64,000 nucleotides of DNA. Origin: Rhizobiales bacterium 2SD (lineage in GTDB: Bacteria; Pseudomonadota; Alphaproteobacteria; Rhizobiales; Beijerinckiaceae). Location: contig SCMY01000005.1 of the NCBI GenBank assembly GCA_005502805.1, forward strand, positions 124,001-188,000, given 5' to 3'. Each line of letters starts with the position of its first letter. Within the stretch, counting starts at the first letter, position 1. A program made the position numbers and the translations under genes. This document shows, piece by piece, positions 8,247-19,313 of the stretch. The notes below the pieces were generated by a model. It had not been told where the DNA came from, did no database searches, and was given only the letters and a program-made list of their open reading frames with translations.

Positions 8247-9713
8247 TCAAGCGGCTGAGACGCGCTGGAGAAACTGGTCCACGGCCGTGCTCAGCTCCTC
8301 TGCCTTGCCTTCAAGCGCCGTGGTCGAGGCGAGCACCGCGCTCGCGACCTCATGGGTTTGGTTAGCCGAGCCGCGGATGTTGTTTGTGGTTTGGGCCAGG
8401 TATTCCGTGCCGGTCGCAACTTCGGCGATGCTGCGGCTGATGACATGGGTCATCTGGCCCTGCTCCTCCAATGCAGCCGCGATCGAGACCGTGCGCTCGT
8501 CCATGTCGGCCATGCCGGCGGTCAACTTGGCGATCGTCTCGACTACGCCCGCCGTCGCCTGTTTGATCTCGGCGATCTGCCCGGCGATGTCCTGCGTCGC
8601 GATCGCGGTCTGATGCGACAGGCTTTTCACCTCGCCTGCGACGACCGCGAAGCCTTTGCCGGCATCACCGGCGCGGGCCGCCTCGATCGTCGCGTTGAGC
8701 GCCAGGAGATTGGTCTGTCCGGCGATGCCGCGGATCAGTGCCACGATGCCGTCGATGCGCTGGACCGCCTGATCGAGCACGTCGACCGAGCCTGCGGTGG
8801 TTCGGGCGCTGTCGTTCATGCCGGCGACAAGTGCCTGGGTGGTGCCGAGCTGGCGATCGATCGAGGTGATCGCGGTTGAGAGTTGCTCCGTCGCGGCGGC
8901 GACATCGGAGACGTTGCGCGAGGATTCCTCCGAGGTCGACGCGACGGCGGTTACTTCGTCGTTGGCAATGTTGGCGATCTCGGACAGGGAGGCGGCGCGC
9001 CCCTTCAGGTCGCGGATGTCCTGAAGGACGGTCGCGAGCGTGGCGAGGAACTGCATGTTGAAGCCGGTGACGATATCGTGCGTCGCCTTGCGACGAGCAG
9101 CCTCGCGCTCCATGTCGCGCAATTGCGCCTGGTGCAGCTCGTCTGCTTGCGCGGCGGCATCGTCGCGCGCCTGGGCGGCCATCGCGCCTGCCGCGCCGAG
9201 CGTGGCGCCTTGCTGGCGTATGATCCAGAGCAGCAGGCCGAGCTGGAGAACCACGCAAGCAAAGAACAGTGGGTCGCCTCGCAAGGAGGTGTTTCCTTGC
9301 GGCAGCAGCGCTCCGAGAAACGTGACATGCCCAACTGCGACGATCGCAGTGGCGACGAGTGGTTGCCAGGCGCACCAGCCGGCCGACAGCGTCAGCATGA
9401 TCAGCAGGACGGAGTCGCTCACCTCGTACCAGCCAGCTCCCTTGAGCGCATAGGTGAAGGCGAGCGCGCTGCCGGTGCTGCTCAGCGAGAGAACGATCTG
9501 GGTCGTCGTGCTGGTCGGATCGCGCCGCCAGATCAGGGTCGCAAACGCCGCCAGGCCGATCATGATCAGCAGCGGCGGCAGCGGTTTGACGCTGCCGGTC
9601 GCGAAGGAGGCGGCCATCGTCGCCGGCACGACGATCCAGAGCAGCAGGGCGAGGGCTCCGCCGACGCGCAGCCGCAACTGCGTCAGATAGATGGCGGCGG
9701 CTTCGGTCTGCAT
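8247..9713 (-). CDS. methyl-accepting chemotaxis protein with membrane-only sensor region
   Basis: 488 residues. The first ~185 residues hold about six hydrophobic segments with no sizeable periplasmic loop. A coiled-coil follows (residues ~190-230), then an MCP signalling domain. The signalling tip is [20 protein letters not shown], followed by [16 protein letters not shown], which contacts CheA and CheW. There is no HAMP signature and no C-terminal NWETF-like pentapeptide. The topology suggests sensing of membrane state, redox or a lipophilic ligand, but this is inference. The gene is convergent with the aminotransferase gene. Confidence 0.88.
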   Translation of the reverse strand: MQTEAAAIYLTQLRLRVGGALALLLWIVVPATMAASFATGSVKPLPPLLIMIGLAAFATLIWRRDPTSTTTQIVLSLSSTGSALAFTYALKGAGWYEVSDSVLLIMLTLSAGWCAWQPLVATAIVAVGHVTFLGALLPQGNTSLRGDPLFFACVVLQLGLLLWIIRQQGATLGAAGAMAAQARDDAAAQADELHQAQLRDMEREAARRKATHDIVTGFNMQFLATLATVLQDIRDLKGRAASLSEIANIANDEVTAVASTSEESSRNVSDVAAATEQLSTAITSIDRQLGTTQALVAGMNDSARTTAGSVDVLDQAVQRIDGIVALIRGIAGQTNLLALNATIEAARAGDAGKGFAVVAGEVKSLSHQTAIATQDIAGQIAEIKQATAGVVETIAKLTAGMADMDERTVSIAAALEEQGQMTHVISRSIAEVATGTEYLAQTTNNIRGSANQTHEVASAVLASTTALEGKAEELSTAVDQFLQRVSAA

Positions 9714-9950
9714 GTGGGCGGTAGCCTGTGAGCGCGCGAATGGGGAATGACCGGACTTGCAGCGGGCGAGGCATCCCCTTCGACAGCCTGCAACGTCCCG
9801 CTGAATTTTCGCTTAACCACGTGCCCACGGCTGTCCGGATAGCGCCCGTTTGGCCGCGCCTGAGGTCTGCCGGGCCTGCACGCTTCTCCTATCGTCGCCG
9901 GAACGGCTTGGCTAAGCTCACCGCCGCACCATGAGACGGAAAAGCCCATC

Positions 9951-11159
9951 ATGACCGACACGACACAGGAAGAAGCCCGCATCCTCGCCTGGCTCGGCGA
10001 GCGCAAGCAGGCGATGATCGATCTGCTGCGCGAGATGGTCGACACCGATTCAGGTTCCTACGACAAGGCCGGCGTCGACCGCGCCGGGCAGGTGCTGGCG
10101 CGTTTTCACGAAGCGAACGGGCTTTCCGTCGAGATCGTGCCGGACGCTCGCTATGGCGATGCGGTCAAGGCGCGCCTGCCCAATCCGACCGCCAATGACC
10201 AGCGGCCGGTCCTGCTGCTCGGCCATCGCGACACGGTCTTCCCCGAGGGTGAGCCGACCCGCCGCCCCTTCACCATCCGCGACGGGCGTGCCTACGGTCC
10301 GGGTGTCGCCGACATGAAGGCTGGGCTGGTGATCGAGGCCTTCGTCGCCGCCGCTTTCGCCGCCAATGGCGGGCTGAAGGCGCCGCTGATGATGCTAACC
10401 ACCAGCGATGAGGAGATCGCCTCGCCGTCCTCGCGGCCGGTGATCGAGGCGGCGGCGCGCGAGTCTCGCTGTGTCTTCAATGCCGAGCCGAGCCGTCTGC
10501 CGACCGGCACCGACTACAATCGCGACCACAAGCAGTCGATCACCTCGGGCCGCAAGGGCGGCGTCTTCATGCGCGCCGAGTTCCTGGGCAAGGCGGCCCA
10601 TTCCGGCGCGAACTACGAGAAGGGCGTCTCGGCCATCGTCGATCTCGGCCACAAGATCCCGCGCTTGCAGGGGCTGACCGATCTTGCCGCCGGGGTCACC
10701 GTCAATGTCGGCCTGATCGGCGGCGGCCAGACCGTCAACACCGTCGCCCCTTCGGCCTGGTGCGAAATCGACCTGCGTTACAAGACGCCGGCGCAGCGCG
10801 AGGAGCTGGTCGCGGCCATCCGCGGCATCGTCGAGACGCCGGTGGTCGAGGGCACCTCGGCCAGGCTGATCATCAAGGGCGAGTTCCATCCGCTGGAGCA
10901 GACGCCGGATTCTCTGCTGCTCTACGACACCTATCGCGAGGCGGCGGCCGGTCTCGGCATTGCGGTGACCGCGGAATACACCGGCGGCTGCGCCGATTCC
11001 GGCTTCACCGCGGCGCAGGGCTGCCCGACTCTGTGCAGCGTCGGCCCGGTCGGTGGCATGGCCCATACGCCGGACGAGTTCCTCGAGGTCGAGAGCATCG
11101 TCCCGGCGGCGCAGACCCTGGCGCTGGCGGTGATGCGGACCGCAGCACGGATGGAGTGA
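9951..11159 (+). CDS. M20-family metallopeptidase, glutamate carboxypeptidase (CPG2) type
   Basis: 402-residue two-zinc hydrolase. Zinc and catalytic motifs are LLGHRDTVFPEG (near residue 90), GPGVADMKAGLVIEAF (near 120) and the catalytic pair in TTSDEEIASPSSRPV (near 150). The middle dimerisation domain contains FLGKAAHSGANYEKGVSAI. This matches carboxypeptidase G2 and related ArgE/DapE enzymes that remove C-terminal glutamate or acyl groups. There is no signal peptide, so it is cytoplasmic. The neighbours give no substrate clue. Confidence 0.88.
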   Translation: MTDTTQEEARILAWLGERKQAMIDLLREMVDTDSGSYDKAGVDRAGQVLARFHEANGLSVEIVPDARYGDAVKARLPNPTANDQRPVLLLGHRDTVFPEGEPTRRPFTIRDGRAYGPGVADMKAGLVIEAFVAAAFAANGGLKAPLMMLTTSDEEIASPSSRPVIEAAARESRCVFNAEPSRLPTGTDYNRDHKQSITSGRKGGVFMRAEFLGKAAHSGANYEKGVSAIVDLGHKIPRLQGLTDLAAGVTVNVGLIGGGQTVNTVAPSAWCEIDLRYKTPAQREELVAAIRGIVETPVVEGTSARLIIKGEFHPLEQTPDSLLLYDTYREAAAGLGIAVTAEYTGGCADSGFTAAQGCPTLCSVGPVGGMAHTPDEFLEVESIVPAAQTLALAVMRTAARME

Positions 11160-11169
11160 GGCCAAGGCG

Positions 11170-11277
11170 CGTCATGCTCGGGCTTGACCCGAGCATCTCA
11201 GGCCGGAGGAGGCGCTGACTGGCGCTTTCTCGTCATGAGATTCTCGGCTCTGCGCTTCGCTTCGTCCGAGAATGACG
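11170..11277. repeat. CGTCAT/ATGACG inverted-repeat element, copy 3
   Basis: Lies between the convergent peptidase gene and clpB. It starts CGTCATGCTCGGGCTTGACC, a hairpin ATGCTCGGG/CCCGAGCAT, and ends in a second hairpin ATTCTCGG/CCGAGAAT before ATGACG. It is nearly identical to copy 8 over its whole length, including the middle stretch GGCCGGAGGAGGCG. Confidence 0.88.
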
Positions 11278-11283
11278 GCCTAG

Positions 11284-11311
11284 AAAAAAGGGCGCCGCGT
11301 GAGCGGCGCCC
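11284..11311 (-). terminator. Rho-independent terminator of clpB
   Basis: Perfect 9-bp stem GGGCGCCGC/GCGGCGCCC with loop GTGA, flanked on the plus strand by AAAAAA. Read on the minus strand this is a GC hairpin followed by a U-run, 26 bases after the clpB stop codon. Confidence 0.9.
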
Positions 11312-11336
11312 TTCGTCATTTCAGCGGTGTAGCGCT

Positions 11337-13958
<2,622 letters not shown>

Positions 13959-14040
13959 TCAGTTGTCTCCGCCCGCCGGTCGCGCCCCGAAGCGGCGGAG
14001 CCGGCTGCCTTTCAATGGGATAGGGCCCCCTCGAGCCCGT

Positions 14041-14071
14041 CCCGATCGGCTTGCTTTGCAAGTCGATCGGG
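14041..14071. repeat. 14-bp inverted repeat in the clpB / DUF2293 spacer
   Basis: Arms CCCGATCGGCTTGC (14041-14054) and GCAAGTCGATCGGG (14058-14071) pair with one mismatch around loop TTT. No U-run follows on either strand, so it does not look like a terminator. It lies about 83 bases upstream of the clpB start codon, where it could form a leader hairpin or bind a regulator. Confidence 0.6.
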
Positions 14072-14145
14072 AAAACGGTCTCGATCTTGAAGTGGGAGAC
14101 GGATTCACCGATCAGGCTGATCAAGTCTGATCGGATCCGGCTCCC

Positions 14146-14583
14146 GTGGGCGGCCCTTCGCCCCAAGAGATAGTGTTGCTTTCGCGCAACGGAAGGGGGG
14201 TGGGCGCAGCTTTGGCGTTGACCTTCGTCAAAGCCTGCGACCAGCCTGTGGTGATGGTCGGCACGAAGCGGCAGCAGGCGATTCGAAAGGCGTTGCGGGC
14301 GCTCGCGCCCGGCATTCCGCTTGCCGATGCCGAGACGGTCCTGGCGCTGGCCGGCCGGGCCCAGATGAAGGCTCTGCCGCCCTCGACCGCGCTCTGGCTC
14401 GCCCTCGGCAGCCATGTCCGGCATGCCCATACCGACTATGACCACTTGCTCGCCGACGGCTATGAGCGTGATGCGGCCCGCTTCTTCGTCGCTGACGCGA
14501 TCGACGATGTGCTCTCCAGTTGGGGGTGCCAGCGCTCGATCCTCGACGAAGAGGCCGAGGAGGGCGCCGAGCAGCCGCATTGA
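14146..14583 (+). CDS. DUF2293 domain protein
   Basis: 145 residues. The C-terminal half, with HVRHAHTDYDHLLADGYERD followed by an ARFFVADAIDDVLSSW helix, matches my memory of the DUF2293 family. No function is known. The frame is closed by a stop at 14128, so GTG 14146 is the longest start; later starts are possible and the N-terminus is uncertain. It is divergent from clpB and followed by the MOSC gene in the same direction. Confidence 0.65.
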   Translation: MGGPSPQEIVLLSRNGRGVGAALALTFVKACDQPVVMVGTKRQQAIRKALRALAPGIPLADAETVLALAGRAQMKALPPSTALWLALGSHVRHAHTDYDHLLADGYERDAARFFVADAIDDVLSSWGCQRSILDEEAEEGAEQPH

Positions 14584-14687
14584 TCGGATCGATGCAATCC
14601 TTTCATCGACCATCAGGCGCGCTGCTGTAGCGTCCCGGCATCCGGCATGGCACGGTCCGCCGCCTCGCAATCGGAAGGGCAGGGCCC

Positions 14688-15476
14688 ATGCGCGTCGCTT
14701 CGTTGTATCGCTACCCGGTCAAGGGCCTGTCTCCCGAGCGCCTGAAGCGGGCCGATTTGCCGGCCGGAGGCTATTTCCCCGGCGATCGGCTCTTCGCCAT
14801 CGAGAACGGATCTTCCGGCTTCGACCCGGCCGAGCCGGTGCATCAGCCCAAGATCAAATATCTGATGCTGATGCGCAACGAGTCGCTGGCGCGCCTGCGC
14901 ACCCGCTACGAGGATGCCAGCGGCGATCTCGTCATCAGCCATGACGGCGAAGAGACGCGGATAGCGACCGGCGCGATCGCAGGTCAGGAGCGGCTGAGCG
15001 CCTTCTTCAAGGCCTTCATGCCGGATGAGCTGCGCGGCGAACCACGCCTCCTCGCGGCGCCGGAGGGCTATCGCTTCACCGATTCGCGCTCCGGTTTCGT
15101 CTCGATCATCAACCTCGCCAGCGTCGCCGATCTCGAGAGCCGCCTCGGTGTTCCCGTCGATCCGCTGCGCTTCCGCGGCAACGTCATGGTCGAAGATCTG
15201 CCGGCCTGGGCCGAGCTCGATCTGGTGGATCGCGAATTCGTCGCGCCGTCGGGCTTGCGGCTCCAGGTGATCAAGCGGATCGAGCGCTGCGCCGCGACCA
15301 ATGTCGACCCGGTGACCGGCATTCGCGACCTGCAGATCCCGAAGGCGCTGATGCAGGGGTACGGCCATGTCGATTGCGGCATCTATTGCCGGATCATCAA
15401 CGGTGGAGCGCTGGGCGAAGGAGAGCGGTTGACCCTGGTCGAGGCCAGCGAGCCGGCGGCGCTCGGCGTCGCCTGA
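14688..15476 (+). CDS. MOSC domain protein
   Basis: 262 residues. The N-terminal beta-barrel (MRVASLYRYPVKGLSPE, residues 1-90) is followed by a MOSC domain with the conserved cysteine in IERCAATNVDPVTGIRD near residue 205. MOSC domains are found in molybdenum cofactor sulfurase and in mARC/YiiM-type molybdoenzymes that reduce N-hydroxylated compounds; this short stand-alone form is probably a cofactor-binding reductase component. The start is ATG 14688 after GGAAGGGCAGGG. Substrate is unknown. Confidence 0.85.
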   Translation: MRVASLYRYPVKGLSPERLKRADLPAGGYFPGDRLFAIENGSSGFDPAEPVHQPKIKYLMLMRNESLARLRTRYEDASGDLVISHDGEETRIATGAIAGQERLSAFFKAFMPDELRGEPRLLAAPEGYRFTDSRSGFVSIINLASVADLESRLGVPVDPLRFRGNVMVEDLPAWAELDLVDREFVAPSGLRLQVIKRIERCAATNVDPVTGIRDLQIPKALMQGYGHVDCGIYCRIINGGALGEGERLTLVEASEPAALGVA

Positions 15477-15482
15477 AAAGCG

Positions 15483-15504
15483 AAAGGGCCCTTGCGGGCC
15501 CTTT
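15483..15504. terminator. bidirectional hairpin terminator between MOSC and DUF4167 genes
   Basis: Stem AAAGGGCCC/GGGCCCTTT with loop TTGC, 6 bases after the MOSC stop codon and 25 bases beyond the stop of the convergent DUF4167 gene. The A/T flanks give a short U-run on both strands. Confidence 0.8.
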
Positions 15505-15529
15505 CCATGATTCCATCCCGGCGGCCGGA

Positions 15530-16579
15530 CTACTCGGCCGGGGTCTCGCCACCATCACCGCCGAGCGCGTCCATCACCTCGCGCGGCGAACGTCGCCGGG
15601 GCGCCCGGCGCTTCGGCTTCTCGCTGGCCTCGGGCGCGGCTTCCGCGGCGTCCGCAGGAGCGGCTGCCATCGGCGGAGCCTCGGCCTCCTCGGCGATCGC
15701 GATCGGCACGCGGGTCGGCGTGGTCAGGAAGGCCGGCAGCCCGGCCGGAGCGTCCTGCTCGTCATTGCTGTTGTTGGCGCGCGCCTCGTCGCGATCGCGG
15801 CGCGAGGGACGCTCGCCACGCGGCGGCCTGTCGGGGCGCTCCTGGCGTTCAGGCCGCTCGAAGCGGTGCTCGCTCTGCTGCTGGACCGGCGCGATATCGG
15901 GCTGCTCGGCGCCGGGCTGAGCCTCGGGGCGCGGCACATAGGAACCGTTCTGGTTCTCGTGACGGTCGAAGCGACGCTCGCCCCGATCCTGGCGCTCGCC
16001 GCGGTCCTGGCGCTCGCCGCGGTCCTGCCTGTCGCCACGGTCCTGACGGTCGTTGCGATCGAAGCGGCGTGGGCCATTGCGGTCAAAATTACGGTCCTGC
16101 CGGTCCTGGCGATGCGGCCGGTCGAAGCGCTGGCCGTTGTTCTGCCCGCCTTCGCCGTCGTCACCGTGGCCGTTGACGCCATTGTGCTGGCGCTCGCCTT
16201 GAGGCTGGCCACCCTGGAAGCCGGCTTCCTCGTCGCCCTCCTCCTCCTGCTCGTCGGCATCTTCGACGAAGGCGCGGTTGGGTTGGAATGTGTGGCCGAA
16301 CTGCTGGGTCATCTGCTCCTGCGCCGCAAGCAGGATGCGATAATAGTGCTCAGCGTGCTGGAAATAGTTCTCGGCCGCAACCGGATCGCCCGAAGACTGA
16401 GCATCGCGGGCGAGCTGCAGGTATTTCTCGGCGACATGCTGCGCAGTGCCCCGGACCTTGACGTCCGGACCGTTCGACTCGTAGCTCCGCTGCAACGGGT
16501 TCGGAGATTTCCGGTTGCCGTTATTATTGTTGTTATTGTTGTTACGGCCGCGCATACGCCGGTTCTGACCTGGTCTCAT
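15530..16579 (-). CDS. DUF4167 protein, disordered and RNA-binding-like
   Basis: 349 residues from ATG 16579. The N-terminus MRPGQNRRMRGR is followed by eight asparagines. A helical conserved block with DVKVRGTAQHVAEKYLQLAR and the AENYFQHAEHYYRILLAAQE segment lies at residues ~35-90. The remainder is low complexity: RQDRGE repeats, then Pro/Arg/Glu-rich sequence ending in an arginine-rich patch. DUF4167 is widespread in Alphaproteobacteria with no firm function; the composition suggests nucleic-acid binding. An in-frame start at 16633 exists but lacks a ribosome site. The gene follows prmC in the usual order. Confidence 0.85.
   Translation of the reverse strand: MRPGQNRRMRGRNNNNNNNNGNRKSPNPLQRSYESNGPDVKVRGTAQHVAEKYLQLARDAQSSGDPVAAENYFQHAEHYYRILLAAQEQMTQQFGHTFQPNRAFVEDADEQEEEGDEEAGFQGGQPQGERQHNGVNGHGDDGEGGQNNGQRFDRPHRQDRQDRNFDRNGPRRFDRNDRQDRGDRQDRGERQDRGERQDRGERRFDRHENQNGSYVPRPEAQPGAEQPDIAPVQQQSEHRFERPERQERPDRPPRGERPSRRDRDEARANNSNDEQDAPAGLPAFLTTPTRVPIAIAEEAEAPPMAAAPADAAEAAPEASEKPKRRAPRRRSPREVMDALGGDGGETPAE
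15977..16045. repeat. 18-bp tandem repeat coding DRGERQ units
   Basis: Within the DUF4167 gene, a unit close to CTCGCCGCGGTCCTGGCG is repeated in frame about three to four times with small changes. It encodes successive RQDRGE peptides on the minus strand. Such arrays can change copy number by slippage without breaking the frame. Confidence 0.7.
16520..16543. repeat. trinucleotide tract coding eight asparagines
   Basis: Eight consecutive AAC/AAT codons on the minus strand near the N-terminus of the DUF4167 protein. The tract is strikingly AT-rich in a GC-rich gene. Confidence 0.85.
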
Positions 16580-16853
16580 TCGCGTCTGTCTCGCGTTGTG
16601 TTCATTCGAAGCAACCTTGAGGTCGTCATGCACGTCGTGTCGCGCGGCGGGTTGCGGCGCCGCGCTTGGGAAATTCGACCTGGAAGGGCTCTGCGCCGAT
16701 ATGGGTCTTCACGCGCTCTTTCCAATGGAGCCTCACCGGCTCCCCCTCCGAACGGCTGTCTCGCCTATTCGGAGCCTCGGTCTCGCCATGTCAGTAACGT
16801 CGATTCTGGCAGTGATCCGAGGGTTCGGTCCGCTCCGCGGAACCTAGCCAAAG

Positions 16854-16881
16854 GTTATATGCTGTCGACACTGTCTTCAAG
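16854..16881 (-). promoter_or_regulatory. candidate sigma-70 promoter for the DUF4167 gene
   Basis: On the minus strand a -35-like CTTGAA (16876-16881) and a -10-like TATAAC (16854-16859) are separated by 16 bases. This lies in the 368-base spacer between prmC and the DUF4167 gene, in which I see no gene. It would give a leader of about 270 bases. Confidence 0.45.
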
Positions 16882-16947
16882 ACAATGCGTGCATAGCTGG
16901 TTTTGCGGCTTCTTCCAAGCGAATTCGCGCAACTTGCTGTGCAGCGT

Positions 16948-17832
16948 TCAAGGGTTATGCTGGAAAACGAGGGCGCGAATATGGCCGCCGAGATCTCGGC
17001 GGGAAGCGAGATGGCACAGGCCAGCCTCGGCCATCAGCGCCATGACCGCCTCTTCCTGCCCGGCTCCGATTTCCAGGATAGCGAGACCGCCGGGCTCGAG
17101 GTGGCGGGGCAGAGCGGCGGCAAGTGCGCGATAGGCGTCGAGCCCGTCCGGTCCGCCATCTAGGGCCAGAAGCGGGTCGTGCTCGCGCACGTTTGGGTCG
17201 AGGCCGGCGATTTCGGAGCTGCCGATATAGGGTGGATTCGACAGGATGAGATCGAAACGCTCGGCGATGCCGTCGGTCCAGTCGCCCTGCCGGAAGACCG
17301 CGCGCTCGCCGACGCCGTTGCGGGCGGCGTTGCCGGTCGCGGTCGCGACCGCACCGGGCGACAGGTCGATCCCGAGTCCGCTCGCCAGTGGGAATTCGCG
17401 CAAGGTTGCGATCAGCAGGCAGCCCGTGCCGGTGCCGAGATCGAGCACTCGCAGCTTGTCATGCCGACGTGAGGCGAGATGGCCGAGCGCCGCTTCGATC
17501 AGGGTTTCGCTGTCCGGCCGTGGTTCCAGCGTTGCAGGCGTGAGGGCAAAGCTGAGGCCCCAGAACTCGCGTGCGCCGAGGACGCGCCAGAGAGGCTCGC
17601 CGGCGAGGCGCCGCGCCAATGCATCGTTCAGTCTGACGACGGCGGCCTCGCCGATCGGATCGCCGTCGCTGGCGAGATCCTCGATGAGGATACGGGCCTC
17701 GAACGTGAAGTCGGCGATGCCGGCCCGCTTCAGCGCCAATGCGACCGCCTTCCGGGCGGCCGACACGGTTTCGCCCGCTGCCAGCATGGCAACGGGCGCA
17801 ATTTCGTCGGTCGGTCTGGCGGTGCCGGTCAA
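16948..17832 (-). CDS. prmC: peptide chain release factor N5-glutamine methyltransferase
   Basis: 294-residue SAM-dependent methyltransferase that modifies the GGQ glutamine of release factors. Motif I is VLDLGTGTGCLLIATL and the substrate motif is LILSNPPYIGSSEI (NPPY). The helical N-terminal domain is present. The start is TTG 17832, preceded by AGGGA at 5 bases; no in-frame ATG occurs before a stop at 17896. It lies downstream of prfA, its substrate's gene, with one small gene between. Confidence 0.93.
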   Translation of the reverse strand: MTGTARPTDEIAPVAMLAAGETVSAARKAVALALKRAGIADFTFEARILIEDLASDGDPIGEAAVVRLNDALARRLAGEPLWRVLGAREFWGLSFALTPATLEPRPDSETLIEAALGHLASRRHDKLRVLDLGTGTGCLLIATLREFPLASGLGIDLSPGAVATATGNAARNGVGERAVFRQGDWTDGIAERFDLILSNPPYIGSSEIAGLDPNVREHDPLLALDGGPDGLDAYRALAAALPRHLEPGGLAILEIGAGQEEAVMALMAEAGLCHLASRRDLGGHIRALVFQHNP

Positions 17833-17860
17833 TTGTGTCCCTGGCCCGGCACCTGGCCGG

Positions 17861-18106
17861 TCATCTGCCTTGCATCCCTTCTCGGATGCATTCTCTCATC
17901 TTGATCCGCAAGGCGGACTTGCTCTCCCTAGCGCCGCGATATTGACGCTGGCAATCGCGTCGCGCCTGCGACTCCGTCTTTGCACCTTGCAGTGTCGCCG
18001 GCTGGCCGCTGAGAATCTTGCGAGCGGTCCGCTCCTGCGCGTTCACCGCAGCAGGAACCAGAGCGACGGCGGCGGCCAGGGCAATGGCGCTGAACAGAAC
18101 TTTCAT
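17861..18106 (-). CDS. small exported protein with a cysteine pair
   Basis: 81 residues. MKVLFSAIALAAAVALVPAA with a probable AxA cleavage site before QERTARK is a clear signal peptide. The mature part is ~58 residues, strongly basic, with two cysteines ~20 residues apart (RRDCQRQY and KMRECIREG). The cysteine spacing faintly recalls PsiF-type repeats, but I would not assign that family. The start is ATG 18106, after a GGAGGATAGAG ribosome site. It sits between prfA and prmC, an unusual place for a secreted protein. Confidence 0.7.
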   Translation of the reverse strand: MKVLFSAIALAAAVALVPAAVNAQERTARKILSGQPATLQGAKTESQARRDCQRQYRGARESKSALRIKMRECIREGMQGR

Positions 18107-18167
18107 CTCTCTATCCTCCCCAGAAAAACGGTCGGTGCGTGCAGAACGCGCGAGAGAGGCGAAGGTT

Positions 18168-19253
18168 TCACACGCTGCCTTGCTCAGCAAGCAGCTCGGC
18201 CTGGCGCTGCGCCGTCAGCGCATCGATGATCTCGTCGAGCACGAGTCCCTGCATCATCTCGTCGAGCTTATACAGCGTCAGGTTGATGCGGTGGTCGGTG
18301 ACGCGCCCCTGCGGGAAGTTGTAGGTGCGGATACGCTCGGAGCGATCGCCGGAGCCGACCTGCGAGCGGCGGTCGGCCGAGCGCTCGGCGTCGGCGCGGC
18401 TGCGCTCCATGTCGTAGAGCTTGGCCCGCATCAATTCATAGGCGCGCGCCTTGTTCTTGTGCTGCGAGCGCTCGTCCTGGACCAGCACGACGATGCCGGT
18501 CGGGATATGGGTCAGGCGCACCGCCGACTCGGTCTTGTTGACGTGCTGGCCGCCGGCGCCGCCGGCCCGCATCGTGTCGATGCGCAGGTCCTTCTCGTCG
18601 AGGGTGACGTCGACCTCGCCGGCGAGCGGCAGCATGGCGACCGTCGCAGCCGAGGTATGGATGCGCCCGCTCGCCTCGGTATCCGGCACACGCTGCACGC
18701 GATGCACCCCGGATTCGTATTTCAGCCTGGCATAGACGCCTTTGCCGGCGATCTCGGCGATGACTTCCTTGAAGCCGCCGACCGTGCCCTCGCTCTGCGT
18801 CAGGATGTCGACGCTCCAGCCCTTGCCGGCGGCATAGCGCTGGTACATCCGCAGGAGATCGCCGGCGAAGAGCGAGGCTTCGTCACCGCCGGTTCCGGCG
18901 CGGATTTCGAGGATGACGCCGCGCTCGTCGGCCGCGTCCTTGGGCAGCAGCGCGATCAGGATCTCTCTCGCACGCGCCTCGATCTCGGCCCTGGCCGCGT
19001 CGCGCTCCTCATAGGCCAGGTCGCGCATCTCGGCATCGGTGGCGGGATCGTCGATCAGCGCCAGCGCCTCCTCCAGTCCGGCCTGGGCTTTCCGCCAGGA
19101 CGCGATCGCCACGACCACGGGATCGAGCTCAGCCAGCTCCTTCGACAATTCGACGACACGGGCCGCCTCGGTCGCATGGTTGATGGCGTCGCTCGCCGCA
19201 GCGTGGCGGGCGACGATCGAGTCGAGGCGGTCTTGCGGGAGCTGGAGCGACAT
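18168..19253 (-). CDS. prfA: peptide chain release factor 1
   Basis: 361-residue release factor that terminates translation at UAA and UAG. It contains the GGQ loop in [20 protein letters not shown] near residue 230 and the RF1-type [18 protein letters not shown] region before it. Length is standard for RF1. It is encoded with ptsP upstream and prmC downstream on the same strand, the conserved rhizobial order. Confidence 0.96.
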   Translation of the reverse strand: MSLQLPQDRLDSIVARHAAASDAINHATEAARVVELSKELAELDPVVVAIASWRKAQAGLEEALALIDDPATDAEMRDLAYEERDAARAEIEARAREILIALLPKDAADERGVILEIRAGTGGDEASLFAGDLLRMYQRYAAGKGWSVDILTQSEGTVGGFKEVIAEIAGKGVYARLKYESGVHRVQRVPDTEASGRIHTSAATVAMLPLAGEVDVTLDEKDLRIDTMRAGGAGGQHVNKTESAVRLTHIPTGIVVLVQDERSQHKNKARAYELMRAKLYDMERSRADAERSADRRSQVGSGDRSERIRTYNFPQGRVTDHRINLTLYKLDEMMQGLVLDEIIDALTAQRQAELLAEQGSV

Positions 19254-19313
19254 GATGAGGCAATGGTCTGAACGGCAGAGGAGAGACGGGTGCGGGCGGC
19301 GAGGGCAGTCTCG

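Noticed and set aside
13959-14040. heat-shock sigma-32 promoter for clpB
   Set aside because: CTTGCA and CCTATC boxes can be picked out on the minus strand, but their spacing (about 27-30 bases) is too long for a functional pair.
15977-16045. CRISPR-like array
   Set aside because: The 18-bp units are contiguous, in frame and code for a peptide repeat; there are no spacers.
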